Notes: generated from the sequence alone by a model not told the origin. A stretch of 64,000 nt of DNA from Candidatus Stoquefichus massiliensis AP9 (GCF_000455285.1 NZ_HG005284.1:32344-96343); one strand, 5' to 3'; shown: positions 27,945 through 37,059, numbered from the stretch's first letter. Program-made: numbers and translations.

Positions 27945-27975
27945 CACAAAAGAGTGATAGTATTTCACTCTTTAT
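27945..27975 (-). terminator. terminator of the surface-polysaccharide operon
   Basis: AAAGAGTGA (27949-27957) pairs with TCACTCTTT (27965-27973); on the reverse strand it is followed by TTTTG. It lies 60 bp after the last gene of the cpsC-cpsD-lcp-surface protein operon and closes it with no glycosyltransferase genes inside. Confidence 0.75.
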
Positions 27976-28032
27976 CTTCTTATATTACCAAACTTGAACA
28001 ATCTCATTTATACTTATAAAACTTTCATATTC

Positions 28033-28737
28033 CTAATTTTCATGTTTTTTTCTTAATAATACAAATACTAAAGCTCCTGATAATACACATACAGCAGCAA
28101 TAGGTAAAATCATATTTGTATCTGCAGTTTGTGGTTTATCAGTTTTTGATCCTGTTGTATCGCCACCTGCTGAAGGAACATATACAACAGCAACTGGTGA
28201 TAAGTCTTTGAAAAATTGAGTAATTGAATTTGTAGCATAATCTATTTCTGAAGGTGTTAAAATTTCCCATACATTTCTAACAGTACTAAAATGAAGAACA
28301 CGTATGTCTCCTAACCCTTTCACTAGATTAGGAACTTCCCAAGTTACAGTAACATTCTTAACATCCTTCATTGGTTCACCTGTTGTTTTATCAATAAGTG
28401 TTAAGTCTTGAACCTGTGTTAAAACTTCTAATTGTTCTAATTTCGTTTCATCTAATCCTTGAATATCAATATTTGTTGCTTTTAATGCTTCTACTAATTT
28501 TTTAGGATCAGTATTCAGTTGTTGAATAGCTTCAACAACTTCTTTTTTGACCACTGTTGTTGAAAAATCACTTTTGAAACCAGCAGTTACTTTTGTTGCA
28601 TCTACTTTTTTTCCATCAATTAAGATTTCATTTGTAGATATAGTTCCATTGTGTGAAATACTTGGTTTTGCAAATACTGGTGTTAAACAAACACACATTG
28701 TCACAGCAACTGTCAATACTTTCATTAATTTTTTCAT
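28033..28737 (-). CDS. cell-surface protein with C-terminal anchor
   Basis: 234 residues. A signal peptide (KKLMKVLTVAVTMCVCLTPVFA, cleavage after FA near 24), a mainly beta domain and a C-terminal KPQTADT then a hydrophobic segment (MILPIAAVCVLSGALVFVLL) and RKKHEN tail. That order is the layout of a sortase sorting signal, but the motif is PQTAD rather than LPxTG, so either a variant sortase or a plain membrane anchor is possible. The start overlaps the LCP gene stop by 4 bp. It is the last gene of the four-gene operon behind the invertible segment. Confidence 0.7.
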   Translation of the reverse strand: MKKLMKVLTVAVTMCVCLTPVFAKPSISHNGTISTNEILIDGKKVDATKVTAGFKSDFSTTVVKKEVVEAIQQLNTDPKKLVEALKATNIDIQGLDETKLEQLEVLTQVQDLTLIDKTTGEPMKDVKNVTVTWEVPNLVKGLGDIRVLHFSTVRNVWEILTPSEIDYATNSITQFFKDLSPVAVVYVPSAGGDTTGSKTDKPQTADTNMILPIAAVCVLSGALVFVLLRKKHEN

Positions 28738-29708
28738 TTTTTACTCTCCTCGTAAAATAATTTTAGTTTTAAATCTTCTAATTGAACTTGATCAATAAAT
28801 ACTTCATCATGATATTTACCAACTTGTTCTTTTCCCTCCAAAGTATAAAAAGATTGTTCAAAATCAATTTGATAATTCATTAATATTTCAGCATATGCTG
28901 ATATCTCTTCTAAAGATATATTCGTTGTAGTATCTTCATAAAGATAATAAAGTTTTTGAATAACCTGCTGAAAATCTGCTTTCAATAATTTTTTTAATTG
29001 AGTCATGTAAGCTTCAATATAAACTTTATGTTTCTTCATTCGAGCAGTATTAGAATAATCTTTATCAGTATCTCTAGTTCTTAAAAACTTCTCTGCATCT
29101 TTTGCTTTCAACTGTATGGTCTTTCCACTTTTCCATTGTTGATTCAAGTCTGTATAATCCTCAGATAATTGAATTGACAATGATCCTACAACATTTTGGA
29201 TAGTTTCCATTGAAGACATATTTATTGCTACATAATTAATAATTGGAATACCTCCAAACATACGAGAAACTGCATCAATTGCTAACATACAGCCATTATT
29301 TGATGACTTTCCATATGAATACGCCAAACCTAAATGTTGTTGTTTCCAACCAAGATCTTCACCAGATGCACTAAATATGCGTATATCTGTCATCATATCT
29401 CTAGATAATGATATGATCTTCATAGTCATCTGTTTTTGGTTAAGAATAATAAGTTGAATCATATCTGATTGCCCTAATTCATCCATATTTTGAGAATCAA
29501 TGCCCAAAAATAAAATCATTTTTAAATCAGTATTAAATTTATACTCTTGATTATTAACAGTGATATATTGATAATCATTCATTTCATCATGATTCATCTT
29601 CTCACTTTTCTTTTCACTGTTCATTGTCATAAATATAATTCCACCTGCCATACAGCATATTATAGATATAACAACAATAATCTTCTTATGATGAGTAATA
29701 TTCACCAT
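28734..29708 (-). CDS. LytR-CpsA-Psr family glycopolymer transferase
   Basis: About 324 residues from the ATG at 29708. A short cytoplasmic tail and one membrane helix (HHKKIIVVISIICCMAGGIIF) precede an LCP domain: ILFLGIDSQ, SDMIQLIILN, KIISLSRDMMTDI with the conserved Arg, YVAINMSSM, and KFLRTRDTDKDYSNTARMKKHK. LCP enzymes attach lipid-linked glycopolymers to peptidoglycan outside the membrane. Start choice is uncertain: three closely spaced ATGs (29720, 29714, 29708) overlap the CpsD end and none has a strong ribosome site, which suggests coupling to cpsD. Confidence 0.88.
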   Translation of the reverse strand: MVNITHHKKIIVVISIICCMAGGIIFMTMNSEKKSEKMNHDEMNDYQYITVNNQEYKFNTDLKMILFLGIDSQNMDELGQSDMIQLIILNQKQMTMKIISLSRDMMTDIRIFSASGEDLGWKQQHLGLAYSYGKSSNNGCMLAIDAVSRMFGGIPIINYVAINMSSMETIQNVVGSLSIQLSEDYTDLNQQWKSGKTIQLKAKDAEKFLRTRDTDKDYSNTARMKKHKVYIEAYMTQLKKLLKADFQQVIQKLYYLYEDTTTNISLEEISAYAEILMNYQIDFEQSFYTLEGKEQVGKYHDEVFIDQVQLEDLKLKLFYEESKK

Positions 29709-30357
29709 AACCATACTCATAATAATCAGTTTGATGCTTTTCAATACGATTTAAAACCGCTCCAACAACTCGACCACCATTACGCTCCAATTCTTTTTTG
29801 ACACGCTTACAGGTATGTTTCTTGACAAAATTATTACGAATAACCAAAACAATTCCATCAGCGACTCTTCCAATAATAGAAGCATCTATTCCTGCACTCA
29901 TTGGTGATGTATCAATAATAACAATATCAAATTCTTCTTTTAACGTTTGAATTAGACTATCAAATTTTGAACTTGTTAATAATTCAGTTGGATTAGGTGG
30001 TATTTGACCTGCAAATATTACAAATAAATTTTCCTCACTCGTTTCATGTATAAATTCTTGACTCTGTTGACTCAAAAAATCACTTAATCCTTTTGCCTTG
30101 ACTTTCACTGTAAAGAACTTTCTTAAACTTGCCTTTCTTAAATCACAATCAATTAAAATAACTTTCTTTCCAATTTCAATATAACTCTTTGCTAAATAAA
30201 ATGCTGAAGTTGTTTTTCCTTCATTGGGTGTCGAACTTGTGATAGCAATAACCTGCAAATCTTTTGTATATAATAAGTTTGTCCGCAATGTATTAAACGA
30301 TTCTAAAAGAAACTTATCTTCATGTAACTTCTTAATCTCTGCTTTTCCAAACTTCAT
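29686..30357 (-). CDS. cpsD: CpsD/CapB-type bacterial tyrosine kinase
   Basis: 223 residues. Walker A SSTPNEGKTTSAFYLA, Walker A' VILIDCDLRKASL and Walker B VIIDTSP define a BY-kinase. The C-terminus carries the Tyr cluster YYEYGYGEYY that is autophosphorylated. Such kinases need the membrane modulator CpsC, encoded just upstream with a 4-bp overlap, and tune polysaccharide export and chain length. It has no glycosyltransferase neighbours, so it may regulate a polymer made elsewhere. The symbol is by homology. Confidence 0.92.
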   Translation of the reverse strand: MKFGKAEIKKLHEDKFLLESFNTLRTNLLYTKDLQVIAITSSTPNEGKTTSAFYLAKSYIEIGKKVILIDCDLRKASLRKFFTVKVKAKGLSDFLSQQSQEFIHETSEENLFVIFAGQIPPNPTELLTSSKFDSLIQTLKEEFDIVIIDTSPMSAGIDASIIGRVADGIVLVIRNNFVKKHTCKRVKKELERNGGRVVGAVLNRIEKHQTDYYEYGYGEYYSS

Positions 30358-31094
30358 TGAAACACCTTCTGACTTGCAATCTTACGTGCATTTCTTTTTT
30401 CTCTTTGTATGACTTTACTTTCAACAACTCCAGCTAAAACAGGTATATTTAACGTTTTTTCAATATCCTCTGCTGAACAAATTCTATCATTGGTTATAAA
30501 CTGAATAAACAATGCACAAATACTTATAAAACATCCTATCAATAATCCCATTAAGAAAACCATTTTAGGAGAAGTATTTACCTTATGATCATTGACAATA
30601 GCATTCTCAACTAAATAAGGCTGCTTTGAATCAATCTCTTTTATACTATCCATTCCATAATTTGCTAAAGTATCAGCTATCTTTTTAGAAATAATAGGAT
30701 CATCAGTTGTCACTGTCATTTTTAATATTCTTGTATTTGTCGGATTAGAAATCTGAATATGTTGCCCTAAACTTAGATAATCCATATCCAAGTCCAGCTT
30801 TTTAATAACCCTTTCCAATATAGGTCTGCTCTTTAAAATAATCTCATAATCATTCGTTAACTCTGACCCAATTTGTAAATCTTGTAACGAAACGGATGTC
30901 TTTGACCCTCTCATATAAATCATTGAACTCGCTTCATATTGTGGGACTTCAAATTTCCATAAATAAATACCAGCACAGAAAATTCCAATCAATGCTCCAA
31001 TCACTACAGCATACCAATAATGTCTTATATGTAGAAATAAAGCTTTTAAATCTATTTCAATTTCATCTTCATATTGATCAGACTGTATATCCAT
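30354..31094 (-). CDS. cpsC: CpsC/Wzz-type polysaccharide co-polymerase
   Basis: 246 residues. A membrane helix near the N-terminus (YAVVIGALIGIFCAGIYLW, about 33-51) and one near the C-terminus (MVFLMGLLIGCFISICALF) enclose an extracytoplasmic Wzz domain, with a short cytoplasmic tail after the second. It activates CpsD. It is the first gene of the operon; an AAGGGAAGTGA ribosome site lies 45 bp from recombination site L. I can find no -35/-10 pair between that site and the start, so its promoter should lie inside or beyond the invertible segment. Confidence 0.9.
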   Translation of the reverse strand: MDIQSDQYEDEIEIDLKALFLHIRHYWYAVVIGALIGIFCAGIYLWKFEVPQYEASSMIYMRGSKTSVSLQDLQIGSELTNDYEIILKSRPILERVIKKLDLDMDYLSLGQHIQISNPTNTRILKMTVTTDDPIISKKIADTLANYGMDSIKEIDSKQPYLVENAIVNDHKVNTSPKMVFLMGLLIGCFISICALFIQFITNDRICSAEDIEKTLNIPVLAGVVESKVIQREKRNARKIASQKVFQ

Positions 31095-31139
31095 TATATC
31101 ACTTCCCTTATTTTTTATAATTAATGAATAAACATGCCT

Positions 31140-31164
31140 TTCTTAGAGTATCCTACTCTAAGAA
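31140..31164. repeat. recombination site L (25-bp imperfect palindrome)
   Basis: Arms TTCTTAGAGTA (31140-31150) and TACTCTAAGAA (31154-31164) around TCC; an outer AAACATG/CATGTTT pair (31130-31136 and 31168-31174) extends the dyad. Read on the reverse strand it matches site R (32549-32573) at 21 of 25 positions, including the full central TAGGATACT. The asymmetric centre shows that L and R are in inverted orientation. The layout, inverted arms around an identical core, is what a tyrosine recombinase crossover site needs. Confidence 0.75.
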
Positions 31165-31196
31165 AAACATGTTTTCTATTAAAGAATATATAAAAC

Positions 31197-32354
31197 TCAA
31201 CTCATAGTGACGTTATTTTTGACGTTAATAAACTGATTGAACTTATTCATATTTTCTCTCTTTAAATCAAAGGTTGGATGAACATATTTATTAAGTGTAA
31301 TATTGACATTTGCATGTCCAAGTATTTCACTCAAGCATTTAACATCAAAGCCCAACTCAATACATTGTGTTGCAAATGTATGTCTTAGAGTATGAAAATG
31401 AATATTTTCTATATGATTTATGTTCATGAAAGTTTTAAATTTATACTCAAGGCAACGTGGTTCTATATATTGTTGATTTTTTCCTGTTAAAAAGTATTCA
31501 TTATGATGACATTCAAATGGTTTTAATAATGATATAAGGTACTGGGGAATAGGAATTTTCCTAATAGAACATTCACTTTTAGGCATTGTCATGATAACTT
31601 TCGTTTTTGTTTGAGATAAAGTATCTTTTGTTTGAATTCTTTGCATTGTCCACATAACATAAAGTTCACCTTCATTAAGATGAATATCATCCCATCTCAT
31701 TGCACACAATTCACCTATTCTTATACCAGTAGATAAAGCTAAAAGTATTCCTAAATTAATAAGATTTTGATTTTCTAAAATATAAGTATATAATCTTCTC
31801 ATTTCTTGATGATTAAGAATTCTCATTTTAACTTCATTATGTTGTTTAACAGTAATTTGATGAAAATCGAAACAAACATCTCCATAATGATACTCAATAT
31901 ACTTCATAATATTTTTAAAGACAGAAAGAATATCAGAAACTGTCTTCGTAGACAATCCTTCACCTTTTTTAGAGCCTTTTGCTAAAAGTTCTTGAATATA
32001 ACAATAAACACATTGTGTTGTCATATATTTTAATTTAATTTTACCTAAATAAGGAACAATATGTAGTGTAACAACATTATAATATTTTATATAACTTGAC
32101 TCTTTCACATACTTCTTGTGAGCATTTAGCCATTCTTTACAGAATAAGGAAAACGGATATTCATTATACTGATGACCATAAATATTTAAAGTTATTTCTT
32201 TCTTACATTCTCCTAATTTTCTTTTCACCTCACTATAACTTGATGCATAAACTGACTTATACTTTGCTTTTCCAGAGATACTTCTTGATACGATAAAACG
32301 CCCTTCCCATCTTCCATCCTTCCTCTTATATATATTTTCTCCACGTCTTGGCAT
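31197..32354 (-). CDS. tyrosine recombinase, putative invertase of the flanking sites
   Basis: 385 residues. N-terminal arm-binding region (PRRGENIYKRKDGRWEGRFI, as in Tn916-type integrases), core-binding domain (about 60-160), then the catalytic domain with Arg in ALSTGIRIGELCAMRWDD, His-x-x-Arg in FHTLRHTFA, His in ILGHANVNIT and the nucleophile Tyr in LNKYVHPT. All catalytic residues are present. AGGAGG lies 7 nt before the ATG at 32354; the longer frame from 32426 would include the promoter. It sits between two inverted 25-bp sites, with no xis partner, which points to an inversion enzyme. Confidence 0.9.
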   Translation of the reverse strand: MPRRGENIYKRKDGRWEGRFIVSRSISGKAKYKSVYASSYSEVKRKLGECKKEITLNIYGHQYNEYPFSLFCKEWLNAHKKYVKESSYIKYYNVVTLHIVPYLGKIKLKYMTTQCVYCYIQELLAKGSKKGEGLSTKTVSDILSVFKNIMKYIEYHYGDVCFDFHQITVKQHNEVKMRILNHQEMRRLYTYILENQNLINLGILLALSTGIRIGELCAMRWDDIHLNEGELYVMWTMQRIQTKDTLSQTKTKVIMTMPKSECSIRKIPIPQYLISLLKPFECHHNEYFLTGKNQQYIEPRCLEYKFKTFMNINHIENIHFHTLRHTFATQCIELGFDVKCLSEILGHANVNITLNKYVHPTFDLKRENMNKFNQFINVKNNVTMS

Positions 32355-32397
32355 GAATATGCCTCCTTTCTTTATGACGACAATATTGACGGTAATT

Positions 32398-32426
32398 ATT
32401 CTATAATCAGCAAAATGAAGTTTCAA
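32398..32426 (-). promoter_or_regulatory. recombinase promoter
   Basis: On the reverse strand TTGAAA (32421-32426) and TAGAAT (32398-32403) are exactly 17 bp apart, about 45 bp before the recombinase start. In the present orientation transcripts from here could read through the recombinase into cpsC, since no terminator with a U-run separates them. Confidence 0.6.
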
Positions 32427-32472
32427 TATATAAAATATATCTGACTTTTCATTTTTATTTTGTATATTACCC

Positions 32473-32501
32473 TTGACAAATTGCCATATATTGCATAGAA
32501 T
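32473..32501 (+). promoter_or_regulatory. outward-facing promoter of the invertible segment
   Basis: TTGACA (32473-32478) and TAGAAT (32496-32501) with exactly 17 bp between, the best promoter match in this part of the window. It points right toward site R, 48 bp away, where no rightward gene exists; the transcript meets the terminator at 32591. Only inversion would give it a gene to express. Confidence 0.8.
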
Positions 32502-32548
32502 AAAATAAATAATTGATGAATTTCTATATAAGACGACTTAAATTAGTC

Positions 32549-32573
32549 TTCTTATATTAGGATACTTCAAGAA
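32549..32573. repeat. recombination site R
   Basis: Arms TTCTTATATTA (32549-32559) and TACTTCAAGAA (32563-32573) around GGA. It shares TTCTTA, the 9-bp core TAGGATACT (32558-32566) and AAGAA with site L read on the opposite strand; the four differences are all in the arms, where recombinase binding tolerates change. Nothing outside the 25 bp is clearly shared. Confidence 0.7.
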
Positions 32574-32590
32574 ACAAATCATTTCTAAAA

Positions 32591-32647
32591 TAAAAAAACT
32601 GTTATCATTCAATAACTTTATGTTAATGATGTTAACAGTTTTATTTT
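32591..32647. terminator. bidirectional terminator beside site R
   Basis: AAAACTGTTA (from 32595) pairs with TAACAGTTTT (ending at 32642), with inner TCATT/AATGA pairing, and A/T runs on both sides. It ends the leftward GH1 transcript (32731-34185) and would also stop transcripts from the outward promoter at 32473. Beyond these elements the gap 32355-32730 holds nothing else I can support. Confidence 0.8.
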
Positions 32648-32730
32648 ATATTTTTTATGCTCTTAGTAAGTGACAATCGCTTTTAGACTGAATCCTATCA
32701 ATAGAACTAACTTGAATTCCTTACATTCCC

Positions 32731-34206
<1,476 letters not shown>

Positions 34207-34253
34207 CTATTATTAAACTACAAACGAACATAAAAAACTATATATCATGATGT

Positions 34254-34297
34254 GAAAAAAAAGACTTTTCGATTTTTTATATCAATCTCAGTCTTTA
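34254..34297 (-). terminator. terminator of the RpiR regulator gene
   Basis: On the reverse strand AAAGACT pairs with AGTCTTT across a 28-nt region with an inner GATT/AATC pairing, then eight T. It separates the regulator from the GH1 gene. Confidence 0.7.
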
Positions 34298-34313
34298 TGC
34301 GAAATATCATTTC

Positions 34314-35195
34314 TTATTCTTCTTTTAAAATATCAGTCAAAGCAATCTTATTGCTTTCAACCATATGAGATAATTCTTTTTTCTTTATAAAATTATTCTC
34401 ATAATCAAGTGCAAAATAACAAGAATATAATATATCTAAAATCAATTTAATGGATGTTTCATTGCTAAATCCAGCAATCTTACTATACATTTTTTCTTTG
34501 GTTGTAATAGTGACGGTCACATCGGCACGACTTCTTAAATAAGATTGACCTAATGATGTTATTGCAATAATTGGAATATGTTTAGATTTATACATATCTA
34601 TCATATTCTTAATAAGTGGCAAGCCTCCACTATAAGAAACAATAATCGCCATATCATCTTTATCTATTAATGCACTTGTATATAAATACTCTTGTTCTAA
34701 TTGACTTATCAGAACACGTTTTCCAATCCTAGACATCTTCAATGCAAAGTTATCTCCTAATAAATGTGAAAAACTCACACCACAAAAATGAATTGTCTTT
34801 GATGACTTCATCATATTTAAAGCCACTCTTAATGTATCATGATCAATTAAAGAAACTGTATCATCTATTGTTTCTTTTTCTAAAGCTGCTATTTTATGAG
34901 TAATAGACATAATATTATCAGATGCTTCAAAAGGTCTATTAGCATCTATTTGCTGAACATGTGAATTGAGATATTCCAATTCCTTTAGATAAGCTTCTTT
35001 TAACTCAACGAAACCTTGAAATCCTAACTTCTTTGAAACTCTAATCAAAACAGCAGGCGAAGTATATGTATATCTTGCTATATCTTGAATAGTCATATCT
35101 TCTAAATGTTCTTTTTCCTTTAACATGAAATCAATAATTGCTTGTTGTGAAGGAGATAAATCTTTGATATTTTTCATTAATTCTACAGTGAGCAT
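34314..35195 (-). CDS. MurR/RpiR-family regulator with SIS domain
   Basis: 293 residues. An N-terminal RpiR helix-turn-helix (LSPSQQAIIDFMLKEKEHLEDMTIQDIARYTYTSPAVLIRVSKKLGF, about 12-60) is followed by a SIS sugar-phosphate-binding domain (IHFCGVSFSHLLGDNFALKMSRIG, AIIVSYSGGLPLIKNMIDMY, PIIAITS). It probably senses a phosphorylated sugar and controls the GH1 gene downstream. TTAGGAGA lies 9 nt before the ATG. Confidence 0.9.
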   Translation of the reverse strand: MLTVELMKNIKDLSPSQQAIIDFMLKEKEHLEDMTIQDIARYTYTSPAVLIRVSKKLGFQGFVELKEAYLKELEYLNSHVQQIDANRPFEASDNIMSITHKIAALEKETIDDTVSLIDHDTLRVALNMMKSSKTIHFCGVSFSHLLGDNFALKMSRIGKRVLISQLEQEYLYTSALIDKDDMAIIVSYSGGLPLIKNMIDMYKSKHIPIIAITSLGQSYLRSRADVTVTITTKEKMYSKIAGFSNETSIKLILDILYSCYFALDYENNFIKKKELSHMVESNKIALTDILKEE

Positions 35196-35222
35196 ATATT
35201 ATTCTCCTAATATCTTAATTTT

Positions 35223-35669
35223 TTATTTATGAGTGATTTTAGCATCAATTGTATAATCTAGTGGTATGTCTTTTTGATAATCTTCAGTTTGTCCGTCCAT
35301 TGTTGTTACAATTCCAGAATAGTGAAGTATAAGCAAATCATCAGTTGACTCAATATTCAGCTTAATATCTGATGTTTTATAACTATCTTTGATATATGTA
35401 CAAATAAATTCATGTTGCATAACAAGATTACTCCCTTTCATCTCAATAGATGCAGCTGGTGCAGCAATTCCATTTGATGTAATTGATATATGTGGAGCTT
35501 CCATCTCAATTCCTTCTTTACCTGTCGGACCATCACTGATTACGATTTGAAAATCAGGATGATAGGAGCACCAATAATAATAACCACTAAATCCACAAAT
35601 CAATACTACAACTACAACAATCATAATCAAATATAATTTCTTTACTTTAATAACAACATAATCGCTCAT
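35223..35669 (-). CDS. hypothetical membrane-anchored protein
   Basis: 148 residues, not recognised. A hydrophobic helix (LYLIMIVVVVVLICGFSGYYYW, about 12-33) is followed by an exposed, beta-rich domain without Cys pairs or catalytic motifs. GAGGGTG lies 7 nt before the ATG at 35669; a longer frame from 35720 lacks a ribosome site. It is transcribed toward the RpiR gene, 27 bp away. Confidence 0.55.
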   Translation of the reverse strand: MSDYVVIKVKKLYLIMIVVVVVLICGFSGYYYWCSYHPDFQIVISDGPTGKEGIEMEAPHISITSNGIAAPAASIEMKGSNLVMQHEFICTYIKDSYKTSDIKLNIESTDDLLILHYSGIVTTMDGQTEDYQKDIPLDYTIDAKITHK

Positions 35670-36029
35670 TGTTTCACCCTCATTTCCATTCATCTTTCTT
35701 CTATTTATTATATATAACATTTTTATAAAAAGGAAGAACTATCACTTATCCAAAAAAAACAGTTCATTTTTATTGAATTAAATATTATCTTCAATTATTA
35801 ACATAAACAACTCTGTTTATTTAAACAATGATAAATACAATGAATATCTTTCTCAATAATCACTTTTTTTCATATTTTTTGTTGATTCAAGAATATATAA
35901 TTCCAGAATAGTCTTCCATATTTTTGATTGTACCTAGTGTATAATAACCAAGCAGCGATTTTAATATTTATTTAAAATTGAAAGTCATTAATATTTTCAT
36001 CCATTCTTAGCATAAATTATGATAACAAA
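35670..36029. other. AT-rich intergenic stretch, no gene found
   Basis: About 360 bp upstream of the anchored-protein gene. A TATAAT-like box just before that gene has no convincing -35. I see no reading frame with a ribosome site, repeat or RNA structure worth calling. Confidence 0.5.
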
Positions 36030-36056
36030 CAAAAAAACCTTGATTAATTCAAGGTT
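36030..36056 (-). terminator. terminator of the tRNA operon
   Basis: On the reverse strand AACCTTGA pairs with TCAAGGTT around ATTAA, followed by TTTTT. It lies 10 bp after tRNA-Leu. Confidence 0.88.
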
Positions 36057-36065
36057 ATTGTCTAT

Positions 36066-36148
36066 TGGTGCGGATGACAGGACTTGAACCTGCACGCCGA
36101 AGCACTAGATCCTAAGTCTAGCGTGTCTGCCAGTTTCACCACATCCGC
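36066..36148 (-). tRNA. tRNA-Leu (anticodon TAG)
   Basis: 83 nt including an encoded CCA. Acceptor GCGGATG/CATCCGC, seven-base anticodon loop CTTAGGA between CTAGA and TCTAG, and a long variable arm (class II). It is the last of six tRNAs on this strand. Confidence 0.95.
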
Positions 36149-36162
36149 AGCATATATTAAAA

Positions 36163-36238
36163 TGGTGACCCGCAGGCGACTCGAACGCCTGACCCTCTGA
36201 TTAAAAGTCAGATGCTCTACCGACTGAGCTAGCGGGTC
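36163..36238 (-). tRNA. tRNA-Lys (anticodon TTT)
   Basis: 76 nt with encoded CCA. Acceptor GACCCGC/GCGGGTC, anticodon arm CTGAC-TTTTAAT-(CAGAG), T-loop GTTCGAGTC. Confidence 0.95.
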
Positions 36239-36243
36239 AAATC

Positions 36244-36319
<76 letters not shown>

Positions 36320-36333
36320 TTATAAATAAAAAA

Positions 36334-36409
36334 TGGTGGAGGTTAACGGGCTCGAACCGCTGACCCTCTGCTTGTAAGGCAGATGCTCTCCCAACTGAGC
36401 TAAACCTCC
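36334..36409 (-). tRNA. tRNA-Val (anticodon TAC)
   Basis: 76 nt with encoded CCA. Acceptor GGAGGTT/AACCTCC, anticodon arm TCTGC-CTTACAA-GCAGA, T-loop GTTCGAGCC. Confidence 0.95.
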
Positions 36410-36415
36410 AAAAAA

Positions 36416-36491
36416 TGGTGACCTGTACGGGATTCGAACCCGTGAATGCATGCGTGAAAGGCATGTGAGTTAACCGTTTCTCCAACAGGCC
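36416..36491 (-). tRNA. tRNA-Glu (anticodon TTC)
   Basis: 76 nt with encoded CCA. Acceptor GGCCTGT/ACAGGTC with one G-T pair, anticodon arm CATGC-CTTTCAC-GCATG, T-loop GTTCGAATC. Confidence 0.95.
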
Positions 36492-36498
36492 ACAAAAA

Positions 36499-36574
36499 TG
36501 GCGCTTGAAGTAGGACTCGAACCTACGACCGATCGGTTAACAGCCGATTGCTCTACCAACTGAGCTATTCAAGC
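36499..36574 (-). tRNA. tRNA-Asn (anticodon GTT)
   Basis: 76 nt with encoded CCA and G discriminator. Acceptor GCTTGAA/TTCAAGC, anticodon arm ATCGG-CTGTTAA-CCGAT, T-loop GTTCGAGTC. First tRNA of the transcript. Confidence 0.95.
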
Positions 36575-36593
36575 ATCTCGTTTGTGCTTAAAT

Positions 36594-36622
36594 ATATTAT
36601 CATATCATTAAGATTATTGCAA
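36594..36622 (-). promoter_or_regulatory. promoter of the tRNA operon
   Basis: On the reverse strand TTGCAA (36617-36622) and TAATAT (36594-36599) are exactly 17 bp apart, about 20 bp before tRNA-Asn. Confidence 0.75.
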
Positions 36623-36632
36623 GTCTTTTTAT

Positions 36633-36661
36633 AAAAAAAAAGAAGCCATTTTTTGACTTCT
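36633..36661 (-). terminator. terminator of the MIF-like gene
   Basis: On the reverse strand AGAAGTC pairs with GGCTTCT (one G-T) around a seven-base A/T loop, then eight T. It begins at the gene's stop codon. Confidence 0.8.
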
Positions 36662-37001
36662 ATACATATTCTCCATTTTTACCCCAATGATCATATTCTT
36701 GAATTGATATATATTGTTGAGAAACAGGTATTTTTGTAATACTTTCTACTTCTTTCATAAGTTTTTCTACAAACTCTTTTTTATATGCATAATCAATTTC
36801 ATGAAAGAGTTGACATTCTATTTTCATACAGTCAATTTCCTTTCCTTTAAAATACATAACCTGATTATCTTCAATATGAATCATTAGATTCTCTTCTTTT
36901 TTGTTCGGTAAAATTGAGATCAATTTTCCAGCACTGTTTTTCAATGCTTTCTCTTGATTTAATGTTAATGTTTTTGTAGTTGTAAATGTTATAAATGGCA
37001 T
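36660..37001 (-). CDS. MIF/tautomerase-superfamily protein
   Basis: 113 residues, the length of macrophage migration inhibitory factor-like tautomerases. After Met removal the N-terminal residue is Pro (MPFITFTTTKTL), the catalytic base of the superfamily, and the beta-alpha-beta repeat pattern fits (LTLNQEKALKNSAGKLISILPNK ... FVEKLMKEVESITKIPVSQQYISIQE). It probably isomerises keto-enol substrates such as phenylpyruvate; its true substrate is unknown. GGAGG lies 8 nt upstream. It is transcribed with the aminotransferase gene 58 bp upstream, which could supply alpha-keto acids. Confidence 0.8.
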   Translation of the reverse strand: MPFITFTTTKTLTLNQEKALKNSAGKLISILPNKKEENLMIHIEDNQVMYFKGKEIDCMKIECQLFHEIDYAYKKEFVEKLMKEVESITKIPVSQQYISIQEYDHWGKNGEYV

Positions 37002-37059
37002 TTTTTATTCCTCCCGACTTTCTATTATATGTTATATTTATTGAAAAATATGACGAACT

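Larger units (their letters stand above)
31156..32557. mobile_element. putative 1.4-kb invertible segment carrying its own recombinase and an outward promoter
   Basis: The segment lies between the cores of sites L and R, which are inverted copies. It contains one gene, a tyrosine recombinase, and two divergent promoters: one for the recombinase (reverse strand) and a near-consensus one pointing right (32473-32501). As read here, the right-pointing promoter runs into a strong terminator at 32591-32647. After inversion it would stand about 50 bp inside site L and drive cpsC-cpsD-lcp-surface protein. No excisionase, transfer or phage genes are present, so a switch fits better than an integrated element. 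All of this is inferred from sequence. Confidence 0.65.

Noticed and set aside
31197-32354. Integrase as the end of an integrated phage or conjugative element
   Set aside because: No excisionase, structural, transfer or replication genes lie on either side, and the flanking sites are inverted, not direct. It is also not at a tRNA gene; the tRNA array is 4 kb away.
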